DNA of 64,000 bases, taken from assembly GCA_013400975.1 (NCBI GenBank), contig WBMZ01006344.1, forward strand, positions 485,446-549,445, in the 5' to 3' direction. Within the stretch, counting starts at the first letter, position 1. Each line of letters begins with the position of its first letter. Origin of the DNA: Atrichornis clamosus (lineage: Eukaryota > Chordata > Aves > Passeriformes > Menuridae). Positions 10,401-24,838 of this stretch are shown here, one piece after another. The position numbers and the translations under genes were made by a program. The notes under the pieces are model-generated. The model saw nothing but the letters and a program-made list of their open reading frames with translations, was not told where the DNA came from and made no database searches.

Positions 10401-13400
10401 TGCAGGAAGAAACTCCAAGATTTCAGCATTTACTGAGCAGATCAATACCTCTAAACTGAATCCATAAACCTCCCAGAGAAAGCCCCTCCTGCTACATCAC
10501 ACTATCACTTTTTACTTTTTTGCTATATCACAAATCTGCCATGGATTCTAGCTGAAAAGTCCTAATGCCCTGAAAATACCAGCTCTTGGTTCCCAAAGGA
10601 TTTTTCTGAAATTATTCTCCATTCTTTCAATGAGAAATGAAACTGCATAACAGCTTCCAGAGTCAGACTCTTCATTTTCTAAGAATTGATACTACCTGGC
10701 CAGAGGTAGGTCAGTAAAGAGGGGACAAGTCCACTTTCTCACTCACCTGAGCTTCCTCAGCGTTAATTACACTGATTCACGCAGGAGCATGTATGTGTTT
10801 AATTGCACTTCTCCACGCTTTGCCCCAGTCTGGCAATTCTTCATTAAAGCCGTATTTTCTACTGGCAGTCTTTACTCACACAGTCCACAATTGTCTGATG
10901 CTGTGCCTTGACACATCCACCAGACCTCCCCAGGTGTGTGTGAGGCAGCAGAGTCTCACAAGAACAGACCTTCCTACCTCACCTGTACCGAAGTTGGGCT
11001 GTCCCATCTGCAAAACCAGACCTGGAACTGAGCTCATTTTCACCTGGTGCAAGCCAGGAGTTTCTAGAAGCCAGCAGGAATCTGCTGGTGCAAAACTGCC
11101 TTCGCAGAGACTACATTATTTTATCTTATTTTACCCACAGAGAGTAAAAGACTGAGTCACCTTCCCTTTTCACTGCTTCAGAGAGGCAGGCTTGGCTGAA
11201 GAAGCAAGGCAATGAGAAAGCCCAAGAGCAAAACCCTTCGATATATGAACCTTTGTTTCACCATCCTGTTTCCTTTTCTGAACACCAAACTAAACTGATG
11301 TGCCTTGGAGAGTCACTTCCACGTCTCTCCATTTGTTTGGCTGAGAATTAACACCTCTCTCCGTTAATTCTTGTGGCCTTTCTGCTCAAACTCAAGGTAA
11401 CATCAGGCAGTGAGGAAATGCATCCAGCAGCAAGATGCTGACGTCAAGGCGGGGATAGGAGGGATGGCATTTTCACAGGGCTCTACTTGACAGCAGATAC
11501 CTGGAACAGACTTGTACTGGGAAGAAAAGTGATTTCCTGACATTTTCAAATCAAGAGTATTCAGAAACAAGGTTGGAACAATTGCACACTGCTGGGAAGA
11601 TTTAACCTTGGAGTAGGTTCAGCAAACTCCAATTTCTTCAAATTTTTTACTGTGATAGCACAAACAATAGCTCTTTGGTGCTTTTAAATGTTTTAAGTGG
11701 TTAGAGAGAAAAAGAAGTTGCCCTAGTTGGAATTTCAATGTACATAACTGCAGTGACTCACACTGTTGAAATTATTTATTTACACTTTTAAATTGGGTAC
11801 TTTTCCAAAGCTGACTGCTACTGAAATCAATGGAGGTGCTTCGGTGCATTTAAAAATTCCCCCATCTGCCTCTGTAAGTCTTCTGATTTTACAACAGTCC
11901 TTAGAACCAGGGGTCTGCCTCCCTCTGAGACCAGTTACAAATAGGAATAAGTGAGAGATAAGATATATTCACGCAATAAAGCACAGATGCTCATCGAACA
12001 TTTGGAGGGGGAACACACTGTGTCAGTTTTATTGAGGCTCTTGCGGACCAGGGTCACAAAGTCCTGTGCAGCTCTGCTGCCCAAGCCCACTGAGGTGCCC
12101 TAACTCAGCTGCGGTGTGCCCAGGACAGTGACAGCGGGGAAAACCTGGTGACACCTTCCCCCTCCCAGCTCCAGTCTGCTTCCAGCTCAGGCTCTGCTGA
12201 GTTGGAGACAAATTCTGGACACTTAGAAACCCTCCTATTCATTTCCAGGTACTCATGGAATGGCGGGAAATAGTAAGGAATCAATGTCAGTCTACCCTCC
12301 CTCCTATAGGTTTAATGGATCTCCGTGCCCTCCTCAGCTGTTTCCTTTCCAGGATGTCGTGAAGGGAGCAATAGTGGTACAAATGATCAGACATATTTAT
12401 AAACAAGATATTATGGTTTTTAAATCTAGAGCAGCTACAACAACCCCATATAGAGTAACGTTTGTATAAACTGTTGATTAAAAGAAACTTTTACGGGAAG
12501 TACAGGAGGAGAAAAATCAGTGTATTTCCAGCTAATCAGATGAAAGCAGTAACTACTATGTAATTATTGTAAGAAAGTTGTTCCATCTGTACTAGGGCAA
12601 AACTTTGCAGCATCCGAGCTATTTAAATCTACAATTTGTCCTTGCTGCAGATATAAAATATAACTGTGACAAAAGAACAAATGAGAAATGATGCCTTGGG
12701 GGAGAATAAGTTTAGACTGGAAATTAGAAGGATTCCAGAAGTAAAAGGAATTAAGTATTTGAACTTCCTTCAGCCTGGAGTAGGAATAAAAAAGCCGAGG
12801 TGGTTTTGTCTTGTGTGTCTTTAACTTCACCTGGTCCAACACAAAATAGGTTTGCAGCAGGCTGTAGAAATTTGAGCTTTTGGACCGAAAGCTGCGAGTC
12901 CATCTGAGCAGCTTGTGAATCCAAATCAATGTGTGGACTCGTAAAAGCAGCTGAGGGAGGTCTCCAGAGAGCCCTTGGTGGGCAGGTGTCCGCATAACTC
13001 AAACCCTGGCGTGAGCCGGGGGCAGTGCCGGCAGCCGGGGCTGCGGCAGGAAGGCAGGGATGCGCTCCCGGCGGGATTGCTGACTCCCAGCGGGATGCTT
13101 AAGGCTAAGTCAGGGCTCTCAGCCAAGCTGTGCACGCTTGAGGAAGACCAAAGTGACATCACCTGGGCCACATAAGCTGAGCTTTCATTCCCAAGGCTGC
13201 CAGGGTTAGCTTTTCTTAGCGTGACACTCGGAGAGGGAAAAAGAGCTTTTGCTTTTTGACCTTCGCAGTAGGAGGCAGAACCCCATGTACAAAAAAACAA
13301 TGTGTAGTACCTTTAAAGCTGGTTGGAGATACCATTGATTGTAGGTTGGGGTTTTTGTGGTTTATTATTATTTATTTTTTCGAGCTCTGGAGTAGTTCCA

Positions 13401-16372
13401 GGCTACCTGAAAGCCATCCCCAGCAGATGCAGATAAAAAATACCACCACAAAGAAGCAGAGAGCAAGTCTACTGTGTGATTATTTGACCTTGACCCTCTA
13501 ATTGCAATGGAGAAAAGGCCACTGAAAATGTCTTTGAAGTGCAGTTTGAAGATCCCCAGCAGGATGCAAGACACTTCACGCCAAAGCACAGCCACACGGT
13601 TAAATAACAATCAAAACAGTCAATATTTGCAGTGACAAACATGGGGCAGAGAGCTTGTGGTGCAGGAGGGTGGGAGCTGCATGGCAATTGTTCCACTGCT
13701 GCTTTTGATTCAAACAATTTAGCAATTAACAGTATTTCTAATCACTGCTCTCCTAGACCTGACCTGGCAGAAGGAAGATTCCCTACTTGATGAAGATCAC
13801 AGCCATAGGCAGCAGGAAATCCAAATGAAAGATGGGGGTGAAGCAGGTGCCATCATGGCCATGTGAGCCTGCATCTCAGAGGCAGAACGGATTAGGAAAG
13901 AGCTGTTCTGGGCCAGGCAGGGACGTGTAGGAAGATGCAGGTTAAAAGAACTCATCACTTATAGAGAACTGTTTTAATTTAACACCTTTATCAAGGATAG
14001 GCTTTTAAGCAGGATCAATTGAAAACATTGACAGCAAACACAGAAGACCACAGCCGGTAAACAACATTAACTGTGTTTGGCTCTATTGTGCCCACTGGCT
14101 TCAGGGTTTTGGATGCAATTCTTTACTGACGGAACAGCAGATCAGGCTTGTATATAATGCCCACTCTGTCTATAAAAACACAGAGGATCTTTATTGTTGC
14201 TATGCAACATTCCAACATTGCAATGATTTGACAACTTTATGCCCCCAATGCCCTCAGTTTGTTTTGCTGCCTGCTAGCTAAATCACCAGCTTCTGCAGCT
14301 TCACTCACTTTCAGTCAGCAGCACATTGCAGTCGTTTCCCTCTGTGTATGGGCAGGGTATTGCTGCCTCTAGAGCAAAAACAAACTCCACAAACCAAAAA
14401 AAAAACCCCAAAACCACACAGCAAATCCCCAAATCCCTAAATCCCTGAGCCTCCCAAACCCCATCGTCAGCTCTTCATTCTCAGGACAAGGCTGATACCA
14501 GGGAGCTGCTTCCCCATCTGGAAAGCAGCAGAGTTTTTGCCTGATGTTTTGTTTTCTGCAGTGACACTTTTATTACAGGAAGAAAAATGAATATTTGTAT
14601 TTGAAGCACTTGTCATGCCACTTGTGGAGTAGCGAAAAAGAATAAAAGTTGCATCAGAACTGACTCAGCTGCAGACCAAGACATCCCTCTTTCCTCTCCT
14701 GCAGCCTTCCTCCTGCCCCTCTCATTCCTCCTGTAACTTACCTTCTTTCCTATCTTTTCTGCCAGTGTTTCACATAGGAAAAATCATCTGGGAAGACCTT
14801 TAACAATCTTCAGCCAAGCTCCACTGTACAGGGCACTACTGACAAATCTCAGCTCTTTAGATCTGACTTGTAAAAGTGAGAAACAAAATTTGCAGTACAG
14901 GACTTTAGAAGCTGTTCAGTCTACACTTTCAGGAAATACAGAGGAGAAATCCATAAGCTGAACATCTGCACACATCTGATAAGTAACCATCACTTAGGAA
15001 TCTGATGCCAAATATAGATGGTTTCAGGTAGTTGGAGGTAAGAAGTGTGCATTCCTCCAATAAACCCCAGAGCACCAAGTGTCCAGCACTGTACCAAGCT
15101 GAAGGAACAAAATTTTCAAAACCCCAAGCAAAGGACTCTGCAAAGCTGTAACAGCACCTTCCTCCTGAGTATCTGAGTCGGCACACCCAGGTGCAATCTC
15201 TGCAGGAACACCCCAAACCCTGAGCAGCAGCACTGTATTTCATGCTGCATCTGAAAACACCCCAGGACCTGTTGATCAGATGAGCTGCATCCCCAAAATG
15301 CCACGGCACAGCCCCTCCCTGGCAGCAGGAGCAGACCCAGAGGCTCCCAATCCCTTACAAAGACAAAGAGCTCAAGCTGCAGGACTTGAACTTGCTGGGA
15401 ATTTTTTACAGGGGCTAAAAGAAATTGGATACCTTGCTTTTTATAACAGTTCTTCTTTACATTGCCAACATACCTTGAAACTGCCTTACAAAACTAAGTA
15501 GTACACTTTGGTATAACTAAGCAGACACATGCACAGTGATATTTAACTTTCTTACCTCCACAAACCTTTAAACTCCTGCTGGAACTTACAGTGCCACAAT
15601 AGCTATCAGCCTGCGAGGGGGCTCAGCAATGCAGAAAACAGAGCTAAGACTTAAAAAAAGGGTTTCCATGACTGAAGAAATAACACCTCTTTCCATGCTC
15701 AGTGTAAATAATGCTGGGTTCAATGGGGACCCCTTGGGAGGGGAATCAATCCCACCCACAGGAAATAAAGTGGTGCCATTTGTATGTTAAAAGAAGAGCA
15801 GCACAAGCCGGTTACAGTAATGACCCATAAAACTGAAATCACAGGAACAGGGCTCCGGCTCTGTGATTTATACCTCTACACTGGTAAGTAATGGGGACTC
15901 TTGCTGTTTTTCTCTTTCCTGAACAAGAGTTCCCATTATCTGAGCCAGAATTGAAAATGCAAAGTGAAACAGATGTTTGTCAGAGCCCTGGAACGGTAAC
16001 TCTCTGCACCTCAAAGGAAAAGGTAACAGTTTGCATTTAAGACCTGTCTATGCAATGCTAAAGAGGGAACCTGTTAAAAGGTCACCAGCCTTCACTGGTA
16101 TCCAGACACAGAAGTGTCACCCAGTGCTCACTTCAGTGCCAGAATTATGGTAACATCCCAGTCATATCTCAGCTGAAATGTCACTTTCTCAGCTGGAGCT
16201 GGGAGGGCAGCTGCAGCTCATCCCTGCTTTTCACCCTGGCTTTGTGGAGATCCTCACCCACAGAAATTTCTTGCTCTGGGTATGGGAAGGGAACAGAGTC
16301 TGGGGATTGGCATTTGGACCCCCACAGCTCTGCATATCTGCTCCTGTAACATCCCCACACACTTTCTGTCCT
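7446..16372. other. long non-coding stretch
   Basis: About 8.9 kb with no recognised gene or interspersed repeat. Open frames at 8,154-8,788, 9,475-10,138, 12,564-13,300 and 14,929-15,309 lie in stretches poor in stop codons, several open on both strands at once. None resembles a family I know. A small GC- and CpG-richer patch lies near 13,005-13,085. A-rich simple sequence lies at 14,395-14,410. Confidence 0.5.
8323..8361 (+). repeat. 13-bp tandem repeat, three units
   Basis: Three consecutive units of ggtaatYcctgca: 8,323-8,335, 8,336-8,348 and 8,349-8,361. Unit 2 has C for T at one position and unit 3 ends in G. This is a short minisatellite, probably of replication-slippage origin. Confidence 0.9.
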
Positions 16373-16556
16373 GGGAAACACTGGCACAAGTTTTCCAGAG
16401 AGGCTGAGGCTGCCCCATCCCTGGAAGTGTCCAAGGCCAGGTTGGACGGGGCTTGGAGCAACCTGGGATAGTGGAAGGTGTCCCTGCCATGGCAGAGAGT
16501 TGGAACAGGAGGGTCTTTTTAAGGTGCCTCCAACCCAAACCATTCTGTGATTCAAA
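16373..16556 (+). mobile_element. CR1 LINE 3' fragment
   Basis: Sense-orientation CR1. It has a diverged left part (gaaacactggcacaagtttt), then gaggctgccccatccctgga, gtccaaggccaggttggacg, the gggatagtggaaggtgtccc block, and the end caacccaaaccattctgtga followed by ttc. The 118-residue sense and 205-residue antisense open frames crossing it are repeat-derived. Confidence 0.93.
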
Positions 16557-19500
16557 GAGAGGACCAGGGAACACCACAGGAGATGGCTGGGGGGTGTGGG
16601 AAGGACAGGCTGCTCTGCACAAGAGCCTGAGGTGGAGGCACAGGAGCAGGGAGAGGCAAGCAGGTCCAGCAGACACCCCAGGAGAGCCCACGGGAGGTGA
16701 GGAAGAGTCAAGGCTGGGCACACACAGCAAGGAGCAAGGCCAGACAGCACACATGACATGGTTCCTGCTACAAGGCTGCTTCCTCCAAGCAAATCCACTT
16801 GGGTTTTAATTCTTCATGTCTTTGTCCAGCCATGGAAGAAACCAAAATTCCCTCTTGCTGTAGCCCAGAACTGACCCATGAGCTACAGAGTACAGGTCCA
16901 CAGCAAACCCATCTCTGTTTCCTCGAGGAACAAACCCTTTCTCTGTGTTGACCTTCATTTTCACCACACTGTGCAGCACACAAAAAAAGCTGCAGAGAGG
17001 TGATGGCAGCAAGTTAAAAAAGCTGACCCAGAAGTGTCTCATCCCAGTGGCAGGAAAGAATATTTGTACCCTGTTCTCCGATTTGTAGCTGCTGTGGAAG
17101 TCCCTGCTGGGGCCTTTGGAATCAGATCTCCCATCTCACACAGACATTTCATGTCACCAGTGGGATCAGGCAGTAGAGAGCAGAAGGGGTTACTTTAGGG
17201 TGATCTGGGATGTTTGGTGATGTGATGTGACCTGGGATGTCTGGTGCTGTTGAGACATTCATTCACAGCTTTGTGACATTCACTGGGGATTGAAGTGGAG
17301 CCTCCATCTGATGCTGGAGTTCATATGAAACCAGGAAAGAAGAGAATCAACACCAGTGTTGGGGTGGATGAGCACTTGCTGCAGGGGGGGGTTGTTTCCA
17401 AAATGGTGTTACTTGACTCATGGGGACTTGCTACACTTCCATCAATCGATCAGACCCACCCAAGCGAGTACAACCCCCCCATGAAGCACAGAGCCTGACA
17501 CAGCAGCTGCAGCCCCTGTGGAGCTAAAATAAGCATCACAAAAGTGTTGGGGTTTTTTTTCCCGAAGACTTTTCATAAGTAACCAAAGAGCACAGTGAAA
17601 TTATCAAATTGAAACAAAGAAAATGCCCAAGAGACATTTTCATGTTTACCTTGCGTGCATTAAAATATATAATAAGGCTTTATGAAACAGGCTGCATTTC
17701 TCCTCCAGACATTCATGATGTGTAATAGGGCTCATTTGAATTGGAAAAAAGAAAAGTCTTGGAATCACTCTAGACATAATCTTGGAGATATTCCAGTAAA
17801 TTCAATTTATTTTGGGCTAGGCATGTGGGTCTGACTGAGCCTTGGAAGGTTCGGGAGAATTTTTGGAACCTCTGTGTTAGACTTTTATCTCTGCTACACA
17901 AGTGGGAACCTGAAACACTTTGATTTATAGTATGAGAGTCACTTCAGCTTTACATCTGGATACATTAAATGAGATCCTACTCTGGCTCCATCCCTAAATA
18001 TTTACCTTTTTTAAAATGTAGATGAGAGGGAAAGACAACATTACAGCTCTTCATATCCATTGTATCCAACTGATAATTATGTTCCAAAAAAAGAGAAAAA
18101 ACAGCAAAATATTCTCTTGTCTTTTAACTTAAGTTTCTCATTTAAGTCACTTAAGGTCTGGGATCACAGAATGAAACAAGGGAAACTGCCTTGAGTGTCC
18201 ACAAAGACTTTGAACTGGAGGCAGTGGCATTTTCTACTTAATTTCTACAAAAGAAGCCTGTTTTCTCAGCTTTGTGGCAGCTCCATCTCTCTGCCACGTG
18301 GCAGGGCTTCTTCTTTTATCTGGCTATAAATACAGAGATAGGCAAAGCACGATTGTGGCTCCCGCACTGCAGGGGCTCAGGGCCTGAGGGGGCCCCAGGA
18401 GATCTGGGTCTGGTTTGTCTCCTCACCCCGGGGTGGGATCAGCCCTCCCTGCATCCTCCCTGACAGATGCCAGCCACAGGGAACGGCGCCGAAATTCAGT
18501 GAAGAACCCCAGGATCCAGCAGCAACGACTACAAATTTTAACATGCAATTACTGTTCCTTGGGATTGTTTCATTAGAGATGGACCTTTTTAATAGAGATG
18601 CCGTGGGCAGGAGGCACAATTATCAGTAGCTCAGCCCGAGTGAGCAGGGGTGGGGAGAGCTTGGGAGTGTTACTGCAGTCTGGTTTGTACAGAAAAGAAA
18701 CCGGGCAGGAGAGGTAGGAACTGGCTACTTTCCCCTTTTTAAATTTTTTTCACACTTTGACTCAGACAAAGAGATTCTGCTTCCCCTTTGGTTAGTCAAA
18801 GAATTTCATCCCTAGAGGTTGAGGTATCTCAACCATGAAGTAGAAGACAAGCCCATCAACACCTATTCATGAATTAAAGTTGATTTTTCATTGCAGGATG
18901 TAGTTTACAATTATTCTTGTTCACTTGATAACAAGTTTGAGTGCAATGCTCCCCTTGCAATGGTTACCCCCAAAAATTCTCATCTCCCTTTAGGGCGGCA
19001 GATTCTTTTAAACTCTCCACTGATGCCACTGCACAAATATAATTGCTTTTCCAGCAGGGAGGCTGCTAGAGAGAGCTGGGTCTGACTGCCAGGTGTCTGA
19101 AGATCTGAATAGATTGCCATGGTTAAGAACCAATGTGATTATGCAAAGCAAAGCTCTGTGCATGTCTGGGAGTGCAGGCGGGTGTGGAGATGAACCGAAC
19201 GCTGAAGCTTTCCCTGAAACGTGACTGCCTTTCCTAAGAGAGTGAAAGATTTCTGCTGTCAAGCAAATGCTCACAGAGTGCTAATGGAAAGTGGAATCTG
19301 AGCAGAAATCAAGGTTCAACCAGGTTGCACAGGCTGGATCCTTGGTTGGTATAAATCTGTGCCTGCAGTGGATCTGACTGCTGGACTACTCTAGGCTAGG
19401 CTCATCCATCCTGAGCTTGTTCTTTCCACGTGCACACCAGCACAGAGGCTGGATGGATATCTGCACAATCAGGATCCATTCCATTACCGTGCCATTACCA

Positions 19501-22500
19501 TTTGGGAGCCTGCAGACACGGCTCCCAAAATAAAGGGCTCTGTATGTCTCAGAGCAGCCTGGAGTGGATGCAAGCAGAGGCTCCTTCCCAGGCCATGCTC
19601 ACCCTCATAAACAAACCAGAGTTGGGACAGGTCTTATAGAATAGGTTTGTCTCCTTCACACATTTCTTCTTCCTCCGTTCCCTCTCCCCCTACAAATAAG
19701 CCTTGGTGAGGCTAAGACAACAGTGAGTTGTGTGGAGCTGAAAAGTCAATGGTACTTCAAGAATAGACAGAGGCAGAGCAAGGTGTGAGGAGGAGGTGAG
19801 TCCAAGGAGGCTACAGAAATAACAGATCCTTCTCAGCAGCAGTGCTTTGATAAAAAGTGACTTTCTGAAATCTCCCCTTTGCTGAGACACCAGTATTTCA
19901 TGCTGGTGGATGTGACAGTCCATAAAAATGAGAGGGAAGGGGAACGCACCAGGAGCTGAGATCCAGAGCAGCGGCAGCCTGAGAGGTGTAAAATGAGTGC
20001 AAGACGCCAGCAGGAGCAGAGGAGATGGGCTGTGATCTGCCAGGATGCTCTGTGGTTTCATGCAACACTTGCTCTGGTGTGCAGCCCCCCTCCACTGGTG
20101 CCACTGGGCACCTGCTGCTGCTGGCAATTGCACACAGGGGGTGGCAAGGCAGGAGGGGAGGGAGGAGGGCAGCAGGATGAGAGTGGTACAGATCTGGGGG
20201 TCCGTGCTGGTTCCGTGAGGCGGGAGCACTCATGAGAGGACCTGGGTGTCACTGCACACCTGTGGGGATCCACTTCACTGTTTTGCAGAAGTGGAGAAAG
20301 GGAGAGGTGGAAGCAACGTGTCAGGAATGTCTGGAGCTGTGGCTGCCCCAGCAGCAAACAGTGAGGGAGCAGTAATTACGCTCAAGTGAAGCTTGCCAGG
20401 AACCCTGAGCTCTGCCAGGACAGAGCTGGTGGCACACAAGCCCTCTTCTGAAAGTGCACCTGGCTTCCCAGCAGTCAGATTATTTAAAAATATTACTCCT
20501 GGCCATCCGTGGTCCATCATGGCCAGAGCTTCCCTGTCTGTGCAAGGAAGGCAGCACCTCACTCCAAGTGGAGAGGGCACCACTGAAGGCATTCACTGAA
20601 TCAGGAGAGACAAAACCAAAAGGAGACAGTGGTGGACTGCAGAGTCCAGCTCAAGGCTGCTCCATTCCCAGCAGTGAAAGGCTCTGCCTGGGACCATTTG
20701 CAGTCCCAGTAAGAGAACTGGGGCTGAACTCCGGGGCCACAGGACTGTCCCCCAAGGCTGCTGCTGCCCAACACCCCATGTGCTCCAGCTCAGGAGTTAC
20801 TGGAACAAACCCTGGCTCCTCTCCTCCGAATAGGAATGAAAAGGTAATTCTGACTACCTGATGACTGTCTCAGACACACATCATTTTTAGAAAGCTTTCC
20901 AGGGTCAGTAAAGAAGAGCCATTCAGTGAGGGGATTGAGGATGAAGTCCTGGCTCCTCAAGAGTTAAAGGTGTCTTTGCACAGTGCTCTGGAGGGCCAGG
21001 ACTTCCTGCTGTATTTCCAGGGTGTGAAATACTGCCTCATTATTTTCCTGATACAAACACCACAGCATACAGCTAACATCAGCCAGAAAATGGTTCTTAG
21101 TAGATACTGACCGTAAAGAAAAGTGAAATAAATACTTATTTTCCTTTAGGCATGCAGACAAGCCATAAGCATTCAGCCAGCTGAGACTCCACTCGGCTCA
21201 CAAATGTCAATGAACACACCATGCCCATTTGTTACCCAGTCACTGCTCTCTGTTCTGAATTTCCTCTCTCTCTGACTGACCCCTGGACTGCCCCAGTCGT
21301 GTTAACACTTGCACACTGCTCCAGGGCAGTTGCCCACGTGGAACTCTTACTCCTGTGCTCTTAGCTGGATACAAATTAAATAAACTTTAATTTCTTCTCT
21401 GTTCAGGAGCTTCAACTTTATTTCCTGTGGGCAGCTCTGGAAAGAAGCCCTGAACTGTCCTGGCACCTGCAGGGGTCAAACCTGAGAGAGGCAGGACTGC
21501 AATACCCATCCTAGTCTGGGATCCCTCTGGGAGTTATCCAAGCTTCCTTCCCAGCCAGGGTGTGCTCTACCTCTGTCAGCCCCGTCTTGATATTTAGCAT
21601 AAATAAATATCTGTAGATTGTTTTGTCCTCCCTTACAAATCCAGAACACCAAGGGCTATCATACAAATCATCCCGATTTGAATACAATTGTCACACCCTG
21701 CTTTCTCTGAAAGGTCTCTAGGGCTGCTGTAGAAGTGTGAATGGACCTGCTCCCACAGCACCATCTCAGGGAGCTACCACTAACCCCACCTCACGGAGCT
21801 CCTTTAAGGCACAGGGGGATTACCTGACACACCCAGGGACGGGACAAGTTGGCATCTGAGGAAAAACAACCCAGAAACCCCAGTGCCAGACCCTAGAATA
21901 TATTTGATGGGATGTGCATTAATGCAAAATTAATGGGGATCCATCACTGTGCAGTGGCATTTGCTAATGGTGCTATATAAGATAATAAATAATACACAAC
22001 AATAAAACGAACACGATTTTGATGGCCAAAATCCCTTCTAGTGCCAACAGCTTCTGCCAGTAGAGAATTTGGCTCTCTAATTCCAAATGAACACAATTAA
22101 AGAAATATAATAATATAAGGAACTGACAGTTCAGCTTCTGAAATTGAACTGTTCTCATTTAAATACAGGTCGAGACTCAATGAATTTGGTTATTAACGAC
22201 TCCTTGTCTTATGGTACTTTCAAGATGAGAGGAAACGCAAAGGGAAGAAGGCAGGAGATAACAAAAAATGCAAAATCCTGGGGGATTATGTGTGTTTTAT
22301 TCCTCCTTGCCACCAAGCTCTAAACTTGGTCATATTCCCCACAGGACTAATCCCAACCCAGTCCCACCAGGCTCTTTCCACAGGTCCAGGCATTATCTCA
22401 CCCAAAAGAGAGCTCTTAACCCCTCATGTCCTCCTGCCTGAGCCTCAGCAAGAGCCCCTAAATGCTGGGAAATCTCTTTGCCCTCCACATGCCTGTGGGT

Positions 22501-23603
22501 TTTGCGGGTTCACAGCATCTCACACGCCCATCACAGCAGAGATCCTCCTCCTCCTACACGGGAGCACCTTCGGTGCAAATGAAACAAGACTTCAGCATTT
22601 TCAGCAACAAAGACCTTGCAAATCTTCATTTTCCATGCACTGCATTTTTCCAAATACGTGGAGGGACATGCTTGATGTGGTTTCAAGACAGGAAAATCCC
22701 CAACAGGGGTTTCAAATCCCAGCTCTAAAGCAAGGAGCACCTTCTAAAAGGAGAGACTGCTAGAGGTTTTTTTCTGTTAGGGTAAGTAAAACAACATTTC
22801 TCTTTATCCTCTTTCTTGGAAAATCAAAATCCTTTTGCCTGAACTCTCTCCTAACCAAGTCAGTGGAGGGCAGGCACCTGCTGTGAAAAATTTCATCCCA
22901 AACACTTTGAGTGTGGCAGAATCACGAGGAGTTTGCAGTGAGATGTGTTAGGGGCTCAGTGACAGCAACAACCCTGCATGAAGAAGTGCTGAACAATGGG
23001 TGGAAGCAGAAAGACAGAAATAAAATTAAAGATTGATTTTTTATCAGTAATTTTAAGGGGTATGAAAAGATTCATCTACAAGGAGGGATGTGGCTGAGTC
23101 CAGAGTGGTAAATAAATTAATTCAATACTTAGTTACTACATTTAGAAAAAAACTAAAGAAACTACAGATGACATAACCTTCAGCAGAGCCAGCCTCCTGG
23201 CTGTTTGTATTTCACTGGCCAATAAATAACAAAAATCTATCTGTAAAGCTTGTTCCCACATTTTCAGGTTCAAATTTCATCCCAAAGATCAGCTCCTGAC
23301 ACTTAATTAGTTGAACTGAGGAAAGAGGTGTTCCTACTGATCGAGAAGGCACCGGAAGGGAAAGTTAATACCATTATTCCTCTGTGGAGATGGAAGAAGC
23401 CTTGTAAGGCATGGCAGGTCCTGGATGTGGATTGGTGTGGCTCCAGAGGGAGTCACAGCCCCTTCAGCCCTCATTCTATGGCAATGCACAGCTGGCAGAT
23501 GTTGGGAGTGCTCTGACACACCCAGAGCTGTGGGATTCACCTGCTACAAAGGGGAAGATAAAGGTCAAAATATTTTCAGTGAACAGCTCTGAATGTAAAT
23601 GTT
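16557..23603. other. long non-coding stretch
   Basis: About 7 kb of mainly unique sequence, in which I recognise no gene. The region 17,560-18,130 is AT-rich, and 20,130-20,240 is G/A-rich. Open frames at 19,690-20,357, 20,275-20,861 and 22,290-22,763 have no recognised similarity and no convincing exon borders. Confidence 0.5.
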
Positions 23604-23616
23604 AAAAAAAAAAAAA
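23604..23616 (+). repeat. poly(A) tract
   Basis: Thirteen A residues lie directly against the left edge of a sense CR1 fragment. CR1 insertions do not carry poly(A) at their 5' side, so the tract probably predates the insertion or arose independently. Confidence 0.9.
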
Positions 23617-23836
23617 GGATTAGATATTACAAAGAAATCCTTCCCTGTGAAGGTGGTGAGGGCCTGGCACAGGGTGCCCAGAGCAGCTGTGGCTGCCCCA
23701 TCCCTGGAAGTGTCCAAGGCCAGGCTGGACGGGGCTTGGAGCACCCTGGGATAGTGGGAGGTGTCCCTGTCCATGGCAGGGGGTGGGACTGGGTGAGTTT
23801 TAAGATCCCTTCCAACCCAAAACATACTGTGATCCC
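23617..23836 (+). mobile_element. CR1 LINE 3' fragment
   Basis: Sense CR1 of about 220 bp. It runs from ggattagatattacaaagaa through gaaggtggtgagggcctggc, gcccagagcagctgtggctg, caaggccaggctggacgggg and gatagtgggaggtgtccctg to tccaacccaaaacatactgt and gatccc. It is well preserved and so probably a younger copy. The antisense frames at 23,565-23,948 are repeat translations. Confidence 0.94.
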
Positions 23837-24796
23837 ATAATGCTATGAAAACAGCAATTCTTAAACTGGAACCATCAGCCCCTGAGACTGGATTCCTTTT
23901 CCATGGTGCAACATGGTAAACACCCTGTGTGTAAAAGACATCAGTCAACTTTCACCAAACTCCTCCCCACCAAAGTACTGATGTAACAAATTTGGAAATG
24001 AGGGCTGAGCCTGCAGACGGAGCTGAACAAATATGTCCCAAAGGGCATATTTCCAAAGGTGTTTCAATCATTCATTGCCTTTTAAATCAACAGGACTTGG
24101 GCACCAAAATATTTTGAAGAACGTCAGAGTAAATCAAAGAAAGGCAAGCCAGCGCTAGAAGAGGACTGAGAAGACAGAGTAACAGTTTCAGTGGTGATTA
24201 TCATGCATTTGTATTATTTGTAGAAAACTAGTGAATATGGAGAAAAAAGCAAGGTTACCATCCTTCAAATTCCAGTTTCCAAGATATATGGAAATTATAT
24301 TTATCTTGGGTCTGATTCAGAACATATAAAGATGATTAGATCTTGGTTAAATTTTTTAAAATTAAGTTCTTCATCTTGAGTCTGCATCATTATGCCCAGT
24401 TTCATATCTATGTTTCTTTCCCTATGAGTGATCACCCTGATTGTCCTAAAGAAGAAGGATGGATTTACTCAGTGTTTGGATAAGAAAAGCCTAGGAAAAA
24501 CTTCCTAGATCAGGAAGAAATAGGTCTGTGACAGCTGAGAGAGTTTCTTTTTGTGATCAGGCAGAGACAAACCTCCTCGAAATCTGAAAAATCCGGGATT
24601 TGCGCCTTAGCTCAGAGGGATCTGTCAGGCACCATCAGCAGTCAGTGGAGTCCCTTGACAAACACCAGATACCCAGCCCAGTTTGCTGGCATGACCTTAT
24701 TCAGTGAATATTTTATAATCCCAGCATTATTTGCACCACTCTTCCGGCTCTGACCTTAAAAAATCCCACATCCCATGTCTAAGCCTACGGCTTATC
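23837..24796. other. unique non-coding stretch
   Basis: AT-rich sequence. I recognise no gene or repeat. Confidence 0.6.
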
Positions 24797-24838
24797 AATC
24801 ATCTTAAAGGTCTTTTGCAACCTAAATGATTCCATGAT
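24797..24838 (+). mobile_element. short CR1 tail relic
   Basis: About 42 bp (aatcatcttaaaggtctttt and gcaacctaaatgattccatgat) match the last part of a sense CR1, including the octamer end. Nothing to its left is recognisable, so this is either an extreme 5' truncation or a heavily decayed copy. Confidence 0.65.

Noticed and set aside
13005..13085. Possible CpG island or promoter
   Set aside because: The CpG-richer patch is under about 100 bp, far below usual island size, with no TATA or exon nearby.
16181..16798. 205-residue minus-strand open frame
   Set aside because: It crosses the CR1 fragment at 16,373-16,556 in antisense and is repeat-derived.
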